From: Halorubrum coriense DSM 10284
GTDB lineage: Archaea; Halobacteriota; Halobacteria; Halobacteriales; Haloferacaceae
Reading direction: 5' to 3'
DNA length: 61,387 nt
NCBI RefSeq assembly: GCF_000337035.1
Contig: NZ_AOJL01000027.1
Span: forward strand, 1-61,387
Shown here piece by piece: positions 8,437-18,234 of the stretch. Under the pieces are notes generated by a model. The model saw nothing but the letters and a program-made list of their open reading frames with translations. It was not told the DNA's origin and did no database searches. Every line of letters starts with the position of its first letter. Position 1 is the stretch's first letter. A program made the translations under genes and the position numbers.

Positions 8437-8988
8437 TCAGATGTCGAAGTCGAGTTCGACCGCGTCGCCCGCCTCCGCGTCGCCCGGATCGACGGCGTTC
8501 TCGTCGGCCGCGAAGCCCGCGTGGAGGTGGTCGTAGGTGCGCTCTATCGCCTCCACGATCACCTTCGTCTCGCCGGTGACGGGCATGAAGTTCGTGTCGC
8601 CGCTCCAGCGCGGGACGACGTGGGTGTGGAGGTGGTCGATCGACCCGCCCGCGGCGTCGCCGCCGAGGTTCTGTCCGGTGTTGACGCCGTCGGGGTCCAT
8701 GTCGCGGCGCAGCGCGGCGAGCGTCGCCGCTTTCAGCTTCGCGTGGTCGAGGAGGGTCGCGTCGTCGAGGCCGGTCGGATCCTCGCGGTGTTCGTCCGGG
8801 ATCACCATCGCGTGGCCGGGGTTGTACGGCGCGTTGTTCAGCAGGACGTAGTTGCGCTCGCTGCGGGCGACCACGCGCGCCTCGCGGGCGTCCTCCCGCT
8901 CCGGGAGCACGCAGAACGGGCAGCCGTCGATGGGGTCCGCGTCGCGTTCGACCCACTCGATCCGCCACGGCGCGAAGATCTGATCCAT
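8437..8988 (-). CDS. HIT-family hydrolase
   Basis: The 183-residue protein has the histidine triad HLHTH at 119-123 followed by VVPRW, with an upstream dicysteine CPFC (23-26) that, together with the triad histidines, often binds zinc in this branch. HIT proteins hydrolyse or transfer nucleotides from nucleoside phosphoramidates or Ap4A-like dinucleotides. The gene overlaps the stop codon of the methionine aminopeptidase gene by one base (TGATG on the minus strand), which indicates translational coupling. The C-terminal 30 residues are acidic and probably flexible. The exact substrate is unknown. Confidence 0.88.
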   Translation of the reverse strand: MDQIFAPWRIEWVERDADPIDGCPFCVLPEREDAREARVVARSERNYVLLNNAPYNPGHAMVIPDEHREDPTGLDDATLLDHAKLKAATLAALRRDMDPDGVNTGQNLGGDAAGGSIDHLHTHVVPRWSGDTNFMPVTGETKVIVEAIERTYDHLHAGFAADENAVDPGDAEAGDAVELDFDI

Positions 8989-9896
8989 CAGTCGTCGAAG
9001 CCGTGGATGCCCGCGGTCGTCACCTCGACGCCGTCCTCGGTGACGAGGAGGGTGTGCTCCGCCTGACTCACGAGGGCGTCGTCGTCCTCCTTCAGTACGG
9101 GGTAGCCCTTGATCGCGTTCGCCTGCTTCAGCCGGCGCAGCGCCATCTCCGCGCGGTCCGTCTCCAGCCACCGCGCCGCGAACGGGAGGTCGTCGAACGC
9201 CTCGATCTCGTCGAGCGCCTGCCGCGCCCGCCGGTCGCGCACGCTCGCGGAGCCCCGCTGTTCGAAGATCTGCTCGTCGGTCCCCTCGCCGACCTTGCCG
9301 CGGCCGTCGGTGGCGAACGGCTCGATCGCGACCGCCTGCCCGGGCTCCAGTTCGACGGAGCGGTCGACGCCGCGGTTCGGCACCGTCGGGCCGGTGTGGG
9401 CGTCGTAGCGCTGGACCCCGTGGCCGGAGAGGTTGAGGACCGGCGTGTAGCCGTACCCGCGGATCACGTCCTCGATCGCCTCGCCGACGACGCCGACCTC
9501 GACGCCCGGGCCGGCCTCGTCGAGCGCAGCTTCGAGGGCCATCTCGGCGGCCTCGGCGAGCTCCGGCGTCCCGCTGTGGTCGACCGTCACCGCGGCGTCG
9601 GCGATGTAGCCGTCGACGTGGACGCCGACGTCGAGACACACCATCTCCTCGCCGAACTCGGTCTCGTCGTCGCGGCTCGGCGTCGCGTGCGACGCCTCCG
9701 GATCGACGCTGATGTTCACCGGGAACGCGAGGCCGGCCCCCTGCTCGCGGACGAAGTCCTCCGTCCACTCGGCGACTTCGAGGTGGGTCCGGCCCGGTTC
9801 GACCATCTCGCGGGCCTCGTTCATCGCCTCGACCAGCACCGCGCCGGCCTCGCGGTAGCTCTCGACCGCGTCCTCGTCCAGAGGTCCGTGACTCAT
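8988..9896 (-). CDS. map: Methionine aminopeptidase, type II
   Basis: The 302-residue cytosolic metalloprotease removes N-terminal methionine from new proteins. The pita-bread fold metal ligands are visible: VCLDVGVHVDGYIADAAVTVD (key residues Asp in LDVG and in DGYIADAA), NLSGHGVQRYDAHTG (His), VAIEPFATDG (Glu) and TLLVTEDGVEVTT (Glu context). The insert between the last ligands is the archaeal/eukaryal type II form. The start ATG at 9896 gives the usual length. It is the upstream partner of the HIT gene. A GC-rich gap of 124 bases separates it from the histidine kinase gene upstream. Confidence 0.92.
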   Translation of the reverse strand: MSHGPLDEDAVESYREAGAVLVEAMNEAREMVEPGRTHLEVAEWTEDFVREQGAGLAFPVNISVDPEASHATPSRDDETEFGEEMVCLDVGVHVDGYIADAAVTVDHSGTPELAEAAEMALEAALDEAGPGVEVGVVGEAIEDVIRGYGYTPVLNLSGHGVQRYDAHTGPTVPNRGVDRSVELEPGQAVAIEPFATDGRGKVGEGTDEQIFEQRGSASVRDRRARQALDEIEAFDDLPFAARWLETDRAEMALRRLKQANAIKGYPVLKEDDDALVSQAEHTLLVTEDGVEVTTAGIHGFDD

Positions 9897-10020
9897 GGCT
9901 TCGGCTTCGGCGAGGGCGCGCAAAGAGGTTGCGGAGGGCGGTCGACGCACGGCGGCGGTCGACCGCGGCGATCCCACCGGGAACCACGTCTGAGCGGGAC
10001 CGCCGCGAGAGACGGCGGGC

Positions 10021-12072
10021 TCAGTCGCTCCCCTCGGTCGCCCGCGGGAGCCACATCTGTACCACCGTGCCGGTCGGCTCGCGGGTCGCTATCTCGACGT
10101 CCCCGCCGGACTCCGTGATTATCCAGTGGACGAGCCAGAGGCCGAGCCCGCTCGCGTGTTCGAGCGCCGTCTCCCGGGCCTCCGAGAACACCGTCCGCTC
10201 GACCGGCGGGATGCCCGGCCCGTCGTCGGCCACGTCGACTCGGAACCGGTCGCCGTCGGCGACGACCGTCGCCTCGACGTGCGGGTCGTCGCCGTCGTTG
10301 TGGACGACGGCGTTCTCCAACACGTTCCGGATCGCGGACTCCAGCAGCTCGTCAGCGGCGACGACCGCCGACTCGGGGGCGGTCACCGACACGGTCGCAT
10401 GGGGGAACGACGACTCCAGCGACTGACAGAGTCGGACGACGAGCGCGGCCAAGTCGATCTCCGTCCGGGCCGCGTCGCTGTGGAGCGCGACGTCGATCTC
10501 GCGGGCCTGATCGCTCAGGTGCGTCAGCGTCCCCACCTTCCGGTCGATGACGTCGAGGTAGGGGTCGCCCTCCTCGTCGACGTGGTCGCGGAGCAGGTCG
10601 GCGTACCCGCCGATGACGTTGGTGTCGTTCTTCAGGTCGTGACGCAGCACGCGGTTCAGCACTTGGAGCCGCTGCTCGTACCGCCGAGCCTCCGTGACGT
10701 CGGTGGCGGTGATGACGACCTCACGGGCGTCCTCGAACAGCCGTTCGATCACCGTCTCGAACAGCCGCCAACTGCCGTCGCCGCGGGCGATGCGGTGCGT
10801 GAGCGACTGGGGCTCGTCACTGTCGAAGGCGCGCTCGAACGCGTGCTGTGCCTCGCGGCGGTCCTCGGGGTGGACCAAGTCGATGACCGGGCGGCCCTCG
10901 ATCTCGTTCGGCCGGTGGCCGATCAGCCGCTCTATCGACGGACTCACGTACCGGACCAGGCCGTCCTCCCCGCAGACCGCGATCACGTTCGGGGACTTCT
11001 CGATGAGCGCGCGGTACCGCCGCTGGAGGGTCTCGCGCTCCGTGATGTCCCGGAACAGCAGGACGATCCCGCCGCGAGTCGTTCCCGGGCCCGTGATGTC
11101 GTGGACGTCGACCGTCAGGAACTGGGGCGCACCGCCCCCGTCGAGCGTCACGCGGAACTCGTCGTCCGAGCCCTCGCCCGTCACCGCGTCGGCGACCGTC
11201 GGGAGATCGTCGAACGCCTCGCCGACCTCGACGCCGATTTCGGCCTCCGGGAACAGGGCCTCGGCCGGATCGTTCCGGTCGACGACCCGCCCGTCGGCGT
11301 CGCAGACGACGACGGCGTCGGAGAGGTTCGCGAACACCGCGTCGCGCGCGACGGGAGAGACGTCGAGCAGCCGGTATCGGAACACGAGCCACGCCAAGAG
11401 CGCCGAGGTCCCGCCGAAGGCGACCGGCGTGAAGTCGACGACGCCGTTCTCCGGACCGATGACCCCGGAGATGCCGGCCGCGCCGAACGCCATCGGCGCG
11501 ACGCCGGCGACGAAGAGGACGGCCGCCTGCCGGCGGAACACGCCGTCGCGCGCGACCGCGGCGTAAGCGAGGACGGCGAAGGTGAACAGGTTGACCGCGT
11601 AGGTGTAACCGACGAATCCGAGCAGCGCCGCCGTCGGGGTGTACTCCAAGACGCGATAGCCGTCGGCGTCAACGAGGGCGGGGTCGACGTAGAAGAGCGG
11701 GTCGACGCCGACCGTCCAGACGGCGACCGCGACCGCGGCGGGGACCGCCCAGAAGAGCGGGAAGCGGCGGCGACCGAGCCACGCCGTCCGGTCGACGTAC
11801 GAGAAGACGAAGGCGGGCCACGCGACCGCTAACCCGGCGGAGGCGAACCAGACGAACCGGTTGAAAAACAGCGCGGGACCGAGCGCTGGGGCCGACAGCT
11901 GGGCCGCGTACGCCAGCGCCCAGACGCCGGCGGTGCCCGCGACGCCGACGAAGCTCCACAGGAGCGCGTGGCCGCCGCGTGAGCGGTTTCCGACGGCGTA
12001 CACGGTGAACCCGAAAGAGGCGACGGCGGCGACGAGCAGCGGAACCGTGTACGGCGTCGGTTGCCACGTCAT
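10021..12072 (-). CDS. Membrane sensor histidine kinase: 7TM domain, two PAS domains, kinase
   Basis: The protein has 683 residues. Residues about 1-220 carry seven hydrophobic segments of the histidine kinase N-terminal 7TM type. Two PAS domains follow: one around VFANLSDAVVVCDADGRVVDRN, the second around ALIEKSPNVIAVCGEDG, each with a PAC end (FRDITERE and ITATDVTEA). The dimerisation box is VLRHDLKNDTNVIGGYADLL (phosphoacceptor His), and the ATPase has N box NVLENAVVHND, G1 DDGPGIP and G2 GLGLWLVHWI. There is no receiver domain and no response regulator gene nearby, so its partner is elsewhere. The start at 12072 opens directly on the first membrane segment. Confidence 0.9.
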   Translation of the reverse strand: MTWQPTPYTVPLLVAAVASFGFTVYAVGNRSRGGHALLWSFVGVAGTAGVWALAYAAQLSAPALGPALFFNRFVWFASAGLAVAWPAFVFSYVDRTAWLGRRRFPLFWAVPAAVAVAVWTVGVDPLFYVDPALVDADGYRVLEYTPTAALLGFVGYTYAVNLFTFAVLAYAAVARDGVFRRQAAVLFVAGVAPMAFGAAGISGVIGPENGVVDFTPVAFGGTSALLAWLVFRYRLLDVSPVARDAVFANLSDAVVVCDADGRVVDRNDPAEALFPEAEIGVEVGEAFDDLPTVADAVTGEGSDDEFRVTLDGGGAPQFLTVDVHDITGPGTTRGGIVLLFRDITERETLQRRYRALIEKSPNVIAVCGEDGLVRYVSPSIERLIGHRPNEIEGRPVIDLVHPEDRREAQHAFERAFDSDEPQSLTHRIARGDGSWRLFETVIERLFEDAREVVITATDVTEARRYEQRLQVLNRVLRHDLKNDTNVIGGYADLLRDHVDEEGDPYLDVIDRKVGTLTHLSDQAREIDVALHSDAARTEIDLAALVVRLCQSLESSFPHATVSVTAPESAVVAADELLESAIRNVLENAVVHNDGDDPHVEATVVADGDRFRVDVADDGPGIPPVERTVFSEARETALEHASGLGLWLVHWIITESGGDVEIATREPTGTVVQMWLPRATEGSD

Positions 12073-12146
12073 CGATACGGGTAGGATGCGAGAGGCCGGT
12101 AAAAATGGACCGAATCCCCTAACTCGGTTGAGGAGAGTCAATCCGT

Positions 12147-12614
12147 ATGCTCGAACCCGGCGACGCCGCGCCCGACATCGCGCTCACCGACCACCGCGGC
12201 GAGGCGGTCACCGTCGACCCGGCCGCGGCCAGTCACACGGTAGTGTACTTCTATCCCCGCGCCGACACGCCCGGCTGTACCGCCGAGGCGTGTAGCTTCC
12301 GCGACGAGTGGGACGCGTTCGAGGACGCCGACGTCGCCGTCGTCGGGATCAGCGACGACCCGGTCGAGGACCTCGAACCGTTCGCCGCGGAGTACGACCT
12401 CCCCTTCACGCTCCTCTCGGATCCCGACGGCGCGGTCGCGAGCGAGTACGACTCCTACGGCGAGAAGTCGATGTTCGGGAACACCTTCGACGGCGTGTTC
12501 CGGAACACGTACGTCCTCGACGACGAGGGCACCGTCGTCCTCGCGTACGAGGGCGTCTCTCCCGAGGACCACGCCGTCGAGATACTCGACGATATCGACG
12601 CGCTCGACGACTGA
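12147..12614 (+). CDS. bcp: Peroxiredoxin, Bcp/PrxQ type
   Basis: The 155-residue thiol peroxidase reduces hydrogen peroxide and organic peroxides using thioredoxin-like donors. The peroxidatic cysteine is C44 in TPGCTAEACSF and the resolving cysteine is C49, the five-residue spacing typical of PrxQ. The upstream YFYPRADTPG and the later NTYVLDDEGTVVLAYEGV are standard. It is divergent from the histidine kinase, with a 74-base shared promoter gap; regulation of one by the other is not shown. Confidence 0.93.
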   Translation: MLEPGDAAPDIALTDHRGEAVTVDPAAASHTVVYFYPRADTPGCTAEACSFRDEWDAFEDADVAVVGISDDPVEDLEPFAAEYDLPFTLLSDPDGAVASEYDSYGEKSMFGNTFDGVFRNTYVLDDEGTVVLAYEGVSPEDHAVEILDDIDALDD

Positions 12615-12722
12615 GCGGAGCGGTCGACGCCGCCGCGCCCGGTCGCTATCGCCCGGAAGCCGGGGACCGCATCCGGTCGCAGTCACGGGCCGCCGAGCGA
12701 CCGTCCGGTCGCCACCCGGCAG

Positions 12723-12730
12723 TATTATAC
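12723..12730 (+). promoter_or_regulatory. TATA box of the 12754 gene
   Basis: TATTATAC ends 24 bases before the ATG at 12754, as expected for an archaeal leaderless transcript. It supports this ORF as a real, separately transcribed gene. Confidence 0.65.
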
Positions 12731-12753
12731 GCTCTCGTTAGTCAGGTGAAACG

Positions 12754-13905
12754 ATGCCCTCCAAACGAGCGTTCGCGAAGCGCCTAGCCGCGCTCGCGGC
12801 GACCGGGTTGGGAGTCGGTGACCCGATCGACGCCCTGACGGCCGAACAGTTCGGAGACGGAGCGCTCGCGGTCGAGTCGAGCCCGACCAGAGCCCGCTCC
12901 GCAGGCGACAAAGCGGCGACCGGCCGGTCGGACACCGCCTCGGGCGGCCCGCGGTCGGCGGTCGCCGCGGGAGCCTACGATCCGGCCGCGACGGCCGCGG
13001 CCGACGCCGACACCGTCGTGACCGGGAGGCTCGATCCGACCGTTCTGGCGGCGACCGGCCTCCCGAGCGGGCTCGGGAGCCGGGTCCGTCGGCTCCTCGG
13101 GCGATACGACAGCGTGTCGCTCGGCGCGCTCCGTCGGGCGGCCGGCGGGGCCGCGCTCACCGCGGACGGGCCGGCGGGGTGCGCGGTCGCGGTCGGCGAC
13201 GTGGACGCGGCCGCGCTCGTAACCGAACTCGACGCGGACCCCGACGTGACCCGCGAACCGGACGAGCGCGCCGGATTCGTCCGGTTCCGCGCGCGCGAAA
13301 TCGGGTCGGCGGTCGCGGTGACGCCGGACGAGGTCGTGGCCGCGTTCGGGCCGACCGCCGCCGCCGCCGCGGCGCACCGCGACGCCGGAGTCGGAGACGA
13401 GTCTCGACGGGGGGCGGGCACGACCGCGAACTACGGGCCGCTGCCGTCGCTCCTCGGCGGGGACGCGACGGTGTGCGTCGACCTCGGCCCCGACGCCCGG
13501 CGGCGGCTTCGGCGTCGCCTCGGCGACGCGCCGGCCGAACTCCGCGCCGTGCTCGACGCGTCGAGCGCGGTCGGCGCGTCGCTCCGCGTGATCAAAAGCG
13601 GACCGGCGGCGACCGCCGACGCGGGCGCGACCGGCGACGCGGACGGGGACGGGGAAGACGGCGGCGGGCCGAGCGTCGCGCTGCGCTACGGAGCGGTCGC
13701 GGACCCGCGGCGGCTCGATCGGGAGACCGCGGAGGCGCTCGCGCGGGCGGTCCGCGAGGGCGACGCGGCGCTCTCGGACGCGACCGTCGCCCGGCACGGG
13801 CGGACCGTTGTCGTCGACGCCGCCGCGGGGGGCGACCTCTTCGCGGCACACGGCTCGCTGTTCGGTGTCGACGTCGGCGACCCGGTCGACGTGGCTGTCG
13901 ATTGA
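12754..13905 (+). CDS. Unrecognised haloarchaeal protein
   Basis: The 383-residue product is rich in Ala, Asp and Arg. I do not recognise a family. The N terminus (MPSKRAFAKRLAALAATG) is basic then weakly hydrophobic and looks like a shortened signal-like segment without a clear twin-arginine or lipobox. The body seems to contain alternating beta/alpha blocks such as CAVAVGDVDAAALVTELDADP and FRAREIGSAVAVTPDEVVAAFG (shown in part), with two disordered acidic stretches near 40-80 and 285-310. The TATA box 24 bases upstream and good third-position GC bias argue that it is a real gene. No function is proposed. Confidence 0.6.
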   Translation: MPSKRAFAKRLAALAATGLGVGDPIDALTAEQFGDGALAVESSPTRARSAGDKAATGRSDTASGGPRSAVAAGAYDPAATAAADADTVVTGRLDPTVLAATGLPSGLGSRVRRLLGRYDSVSLGALRRAAGGAALTADGPAGCAVAVGDVDAAALVTELDADPDVTREPDERAGFVRFRAREIGSAVAVTPDEVVAAFGPTAAAAAAHRDAGVGDESRRGAGTTANYGPLPSLLGGDATVCVDLGPDARRRLRRRLGDAPAELRAVLDASSAVGASLRVIKSGPAATADAGATGDADGDGEDGGGPSVALRYGAVADPRRLDRETAEALARAVREGDAALSDATVARHGRTVVVDAAAGGDLFAAHGSLFGVDVGDPVDVAVD

Positions 13906-13931
13906 GGCGACCCGCTTCGGGCGGGTCGCCG

Positions 13932-14846
13932 CTATCCGGCCGGCCGGACCTCGGCGACCGCGGCGGCGATCTCGCGGCGCTTCAGCAGGCCGAACCCGGC
14001 GACGATGACCGCGAAGCCGGCGACGGTGAACGCCGTCACCGGCTCCGCGAGCAGGACGGCGCCCGCGACGGTGGCGACGACCGGGACGACGTAGGAGACG
14101 AGGTTGATCTCGAAGGGACCGAGCCGGTCGAGCAGCGTGAAGTAGATGGTGTACGCCACCGCCGACGAGAGGAGCCCGAGGAACGCCAGCGAGGCGACAG
14201 CGCGCGGCGCCGCGGCCGGGAGGCGCTGGCTCTCTCCCAAGCCGAGGCTGAGCGCGTGGATGGCGACCGCGCCGAACCCCATCGCCCAGCCGGTGAGCGC
14301 GACGCTGGAGAACGTCGTCTCCACGGTCCGGAGGCCGACGCTGCCGACCGCGACGGCGATCACGCCGACCGCGATCAGCCCGACGCCGACCGCGACGCCG
14401 CCGCCGAGGTTCGCGGGGTCGGGCTGCGCGACGAGCCCCACGCCGAGGAACGCGAGGACGACCCCGACCGCGCCGCGCGCGTCGAGGTCCGCCCCGCCGA
14501 TCCACGCGGCCGCGACCGCCGCGGTGGCGATGGGGACGAGGCTGTAGGTGATCGAGGCGATGCCGCTCGTCGTGTACTGCTGGCCGACGAACAGCAGCGA
14601 GTTGTTCGCGGCCACGGAGAGCCCGCCGCTGAACCCGATCGCGGCGAGGTCGCCCCGCGTCCGCGGGAACGGGTCGGACTGGGTGAGGAGGACGTACGAG
14701 ATCAGCGCCAGCGCGGCCACGTCGAACCGGTAGGCGGCGTACAACACCGGCGGGTAGTAGTCGAGGCCGACCTCGATAGCGACGAAGGAGCCGCCCCAGA
14801 ACAGCGCGAGGAGGCAGAACAGCGCGGCGTTTCGGTACCGTGACAC
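13932..14846 (-). CDS. EamA/DMT-family transporter
   Basis: The 304-residue protein has about ten transmembrane helices in two EamA repeats. The first begins ALFCLLALFWGGSFVAIEVGL and the second GWAMGFGAVAIHALSLG, each with the Gly/Pro-rich helix ends of the family. Such proteins export metabolites, amino acids or drugs. The start codon is GTG at 14846. It converges with the 12754 gene (26-base gap). The substrate cannot be predicted from sequence. Confidence 0.88.
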   Translation of the reverse strand: MSRYRNAALFCLLALFWGGSFVAIEVGLDYYPPVLYAAYRFDVAALALISYVLLTQSDPFPRTRGDLAAIGFSGGLSVAANNSLLFVGQQYTTSGIASITYSLVPIATAAVAAAWIGGADLDARGAVGVVLAFLGVGLVAQPDPANLGGGVAVGVGLIAVGVIAVAVGSVGLRTVETTFSSVALTGWAMGFGAVAIHALSLGLGESQRLPAAAPRAVASLAFLGLLSSAVAYTIYFTLLDRLGPFEINLVSYVVPVVATVAGAVLLAEPVTAFTVAGFAVIVAGFGLLKRREIAAAVAEVRPAG

Positions 14847-14932
14847 GGTCGCTCCGACGCGGGCCCCGGATAAAGCCGTGTCCGTCGCGGCCCGGACCGC
14901 CGGTGCCGGCTCGTCCGGATCGGGCGCGCGGC

Positions 14933-15979
14933 TCAGTAGCCGCGGACGATGAGGTAGTCCGCGAGGTCTTCGAGCAGCCCCCGGGAGCCGCTCTCGGGGA
15001 GGATCTGGAGGTGCTCCTTCGAGCGCTCCGTGAGGTCCTCGGCGGTCTCCCGGGCGTACTCGATGGACCCGACCTCCTCCAACGCGGCGACCGCGTCGTC
15101 GATGGCCGCCTCGGTCACCTCGGCCGGGGTGTCGGCGTCGACCAGCCCGTCGACGTCGACGCCCTGTTGCCGGGCGTGGAGCGTGATGAGCGTCTCCTTC
15201 CCCTCGACGAGGTCGGAGCCGCGCTGCTTCCCCAGCTCCTCCGAGGGGACGGTGAGGTCGAGCACGTCGTCTTGGATCTGGAACGCGCGCCCGGAGTCGA
15301 TCCCGTATCGGTAAAGGGCGTCGACGACCGCCTCGTCCGCGCCGAGTAGGAGGGCGGGCGTCGCGGCGGACGCGCCGTACAGCACCGCGGTCTTCAGCTC
15401 GACCATGTCCAGGTACTCGTCGGGGAGGATGTCGTCGCGGCTCTCGAAGGCGACGTCAAGCGCCTGCCCCTCGCAGATCTCGGTACAGGTCGACGCGAGC
15501 ATTCGCATGGCTTCGAGGCCGTGCTGCGGGTCCGCGCCGGTCTCGGTCATGAACTCGAACGCCTTCGAGTAGAGCGTGTCGCCCGCGAGGATCGCCGTCG
15601 AGACGTCGTACGCCTCGTGGACCGCCGGGACGCCCCGGCGCAGGTCGTCCTCGTCCATGATGTCGTCGTGGATCAGCGTGAACGACTGGATCACCTCGAT
15701 GGCGACCGCGGCGCGCATCACGTCGACGTCGTCGCCGCCGAGCGACGAGAACGCGCGGAAGTCGGCCCCCATCGGCTCCGTGCCGGTGACCGCCTCCGCG
15801 GCCAGCGTCGTCACCGTCGGCCGGAGTCGCTTCCCGCCGGCTTCGAGGATGTACCGGGTGGCCTCGTACAGTCGCTCCGGCTCCTGTACCGGCAGCTCCT
15901 CGTCGATAGCGGCGTTGACGAGGTCACGCCGCTCGCGGATGGCGTCCAGCACCCGCGCCTCCTTCGTCTCGCTCGTCAT
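14933..15979 (-). CDS. idsA: Polyprenyl diphosphate synthase (archaeal lipid GGPP/GFPP synthase)
   Basis: The 348-residue trans-prenyltransferase makes the C20 or C25 diphosphates used for archaeal ether lipids and carotenoids. The first Asp-rich motif is DDIMDEDD starting at 105, and the second is QIQDDVLDL, which binds magnesium. GGKRLRP (48-54) binds isopentenyl diphosphate. The start ATG overlaps the RNase J stop codon by four bases (ATGA), so the two are one operon, a pairing known from other archaea. Confidence 0.92.
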   Translation of the reverse strand: MTSETKEARVLDAIRERRDLVNAAIDEELPVQEPERLYEATRYILEAGGKRLRPTVTTLAAEAVTGTEPMGADFRAFSSLGGDDVDVMRAAVAIEVIQSFTLIHDDIMDEDDLRRGVPAVHEAYDVSTAILAGDTLYSKAFEFMTETGADPQHGLEAMRMLASTCTEICEGQALDVAFESRDDILPDEYLDMVELKTAVLYGASAATPALLLGADEAVVDALYRYGIDSGRAFQIQDDVLDLTVPSEELGKQRGSDLVEGKETLITLHARQQGVDVDGLVDADTPAEVTEAAIDDAVAALEEVGSIEYARETAEDLTERSKEHLQILPESGSRGLLEDLADYLIVRGY

Positions 15980-17328
15980 TCGACGAGTTGGATCGTGGAC
16001 CCGTTCTGCGTCACGTGAACGTCACGTCCGAGCTTGTACCCCTGCGTCTTCGCGAGGTCGACGTACGGCGAGCGGCCCTTGAGCGTCTGGTGGCCGGGAA
16101 TAAGGTGCTGCGGCTGGAGCGCCTGGAGCATCTCGTAGTGCCCCTCCTCGCGGAGGTGGCCGGAGACGTGGATGTCGTCGTAGAGGCGGGCTCCCTGCAT
16201 CCGGAGCAGCTGTTCGGACTGGTAGCGCTGCCCCTCGTTGGTGGGCTCCGGGATGACGCTCGCGCTGAAGACGACCTTGTCGCCGTCGTCGATCTCGTAC
16301 GGCGTCTCGCCGCGGCCCATGCGGGTGAGCATCGCGCGCGGCTCGCCCTGGTGGCCCGTCACGATGGGGAGGAAGTTCCCCTTCCCCTCCTTCATGATCC
16401 GCTTGAACGCGCGGTCGACCGACTTGCGGTGGCCGTACATGCCGACGTCGCCCTGGAAGTCGACGAAGTCGAGCCGCTCGGCCGTGCCGGAGTACTTCTC
16501 CATCGAGCGCCCGAGCAGGACCGGCTGCCGGCCGATCTCGCGGGCGTACTCGACGAGGGTCTTCACGCGGGCGATGTGCGAGGAGAACGTGGTGGCGATG
16601 ATGCCGCCCGTGTAGTCCTCCATCGATTTCAGCGTGTCCTCGACGTGCTTCTTCGCGTACGACTCGGAGGGCGTGCGGCCCTTGCTCCCGGCGTTCGTAC
16701 AGTCCTCGATGTACGCGAGGACGCCCTCGTCCTGCCGGCCGATCTCGCGGAACCGCTCCATGTCGATCGGGTCGCCGATGACGGGGTCGTGGTCCAGGCG
16801 CTTGTCGAGGCCGTAGACGACCGCGCCCTCGGGCGTGTGGAGGACCGGGTTGATCGCGTCGATGATCGAGTGGGTGACGTTGACGAACTCCAGTTCGACC
16901 TGCTCGGAGTCGCCGATCGCCATCGACGCGCCGGGCTTCATCTTCACGAGATCGTTGTCGACCTGGAACTTGCCCTCGTCTTCGATCTGCTGGCGGACCA
17001 GCTCGATCGTGTACGGCGCGGAGACGATCGGCGCGTCGTAGCGGTGGGCGAGCTTCGGGATCCCCGCGATGTGGTCGAGGTGACCGTGGGTGGGGACGAT
17101 CGCCTGAACGTCGCCCTCCAGTTCGCTCATGACCCGGTCGTCCGGGATGGCGCCCATGTCGATCAGGTCGAGGCTGTGCATGCTCTCGGTCTCCACGTTG
17201 TCGTGGATGAGGACCTTACTGAGGTTCAGGCCCATGTCGAAGATGACGATGTCGTCGCCCGCGCGAACCGCCGTCATCTGTCGACCGACCTCTTCGTAAC
17301 CGCCGAGTGTCGCAATTTCGATTTCCAT
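15976..17328 (-). CDS. rnj: Archaeal ribonuclease J
   Basis: The 450-residue metallo-beta-lactamase/beta-CASP nuclease degrades RNA 5' to 3'. HGHLDH (81-86) is the main zinc motif. The later motifs are [20 protein letters not shown], the beta-CASP block [10 protein letters not shown] with LLGRSM, and [11 protein letters not shown] plus [10 protein letters not shown] at the C terminus. The N terminus [17 protein letters not shown] is the canonical start. It is the first gene of the rnj-idsA operon. No clear TATA box appears directly before the start; a TTAAAA element lies about 160 bases upstream and could serve either this gene or the divergent lipoprotein gene. Confidence 0.93.
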   Translation of the reverse strand: MEIEIATLGGYEEVGRQMTAVRAGDDIVIFDMGLNLSKVLIHDNVETESMHSLDLIDMGAIPDDRVMSELEGDVQAIVPTHGHLDHIAGIPKLAHRYDAPIVSAPYTIELVRQQIEDEGKFQVDNDLVKMKPGASMAIGDSEQVELEFVNVTHSIIDAINPVLHTPEGAVVYGLDKRLDHDPVIGDPIDMERFREIGRQDEGVLAYIEDCTNAGSKGRTPSESYAKKHVEDTLKSMEDYTGGIIATTFSSHIARVKTLVEYAREIGRQPVLLGRSMEKYSGTAERLDFVDFQGDVGMYGHRKSVDRAFKRIMKEGKGNFLPIVTGHQGEPRAMLTRMGRGETPYEIDDGDKVVFSASVIPEPTNEGQRYQSEQLLRMQGARLYDDIHVSGHLREEGHYEMLQALQPQHLIPGHQTLKGRSPYVDLAKTQGYKLGRDVHVTQNGSTIQLVE

Positions 17329-17583
17329 AGTGTGTCCGTGTGTGACGCCGTGGTCGGCGTCGGTCACTGAACCCCGCAAGGAGCCGTCGGCGCTACGTCC
17401 TACCGCGCGTCGTTGAAGGCCCCGCTACGGCCGAGTCGTCGCGACTCACCGTGTCCCGCGGGAGTGTGGTACTTCGGCGTACTCTCGCCCACGTTAAAAA
17501 CTCCCGGGTTCGCCCCCGCGACGTCGGTTCGCGTCCGAGCGGCTCCCACAAAGCGTTTCACGCCCTCGGTCGAACCGCCGGCG

Positions 17584-18234
17584 ATGGCAGACGTTCCCCG
17601 CCGCCGAGCCCTCCTCGCGGCCGCGTCAGGGATCGCCGCCCTGGCCGGCTGCGCCGGCAGCGAGACGGCGTCGAACAGCTACCCGACCAGAGAACGGCCG
17701 ATCGACGGCTACGAGCTCGAGAAGGCGCGCGACGAGGCGGGCGACGCGCTCGTCGCCGCGGGGGACGCGCTCCCGTCGCCGTCCACCGACGAGCCGGCGC
17801 GACAGCGCCGAGGGGCGCGGCGAGTGCTGGTCGCGGACGACGACCTCGCGGAACTCACCTTCGCCGAGACCGACCCGGGCGAGGCGCTCCGGTCGTTCTG
17901 CGAGGCGACCGACTTCGACGCCGCGTCGGTGTACCTCCTCGCGATGCCCGTGATGGCCTGCCGGGAGATCCGGTTCCGGTCGGTGTCCGTCGAGCCGGAC
18001 GACGCCGCCGAGGGCGACCTCCACCCCTACGCGCAGTTCTGTGAGGCGTACCGCCCGGCCGACGCGGCGTGCGCCCCCGACGAGTTCCACACCGTCGGGT
18101 TCGCGATCCGGCTGCCCGTCGCAGCCGACCGCTCGACCGGAAGCGGGCGCGGCATGAGCGGCTCCTGTCGGCGGCGGGGTCGGCCAGCAGTGTTCAACTC
18201 GTCGGCGACCGAGTCGGGGGGTGACGACGCGTGA
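17584..18234 (+). CDS. Tat-exported lipoprotein, first of a pair
   Basis: The 216-residue product has a Tat signal (PRRRALLAAASGIAAL) and lipobox Cys at 23 (LAGC). I do not recognise the mature domain. It contains five or six Cys, including MACREI, FCEAY, AACAPDEF and GSCRRRG, unusual for a haloarchaeal secreted protein and compatible with disulfides. A core phrase is EFHTVGFAIRLPV. The start ATG at 17584 directly precedes the signal peptide. It overlaps the next gene by four bases. Confidence 0.7.
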   Translation: MADVPRRRALLAAASGIAALAGCAGSETASNSYPTRERPIDGYELEKARDEAGDALVAAGDALPSPSTDEPARQRRGARRVLVADDDLAELTFAETDPGEALRSFCEATDFDAASVYLLAMPVMACREIRFRSVSVEPDDAAEGDLHPYAQFCEAYRPADAACAPDEFHTVGFAIRLPVAADRSTGSGRGMSGSCRRRGRPAVFNSSATESGGDDA

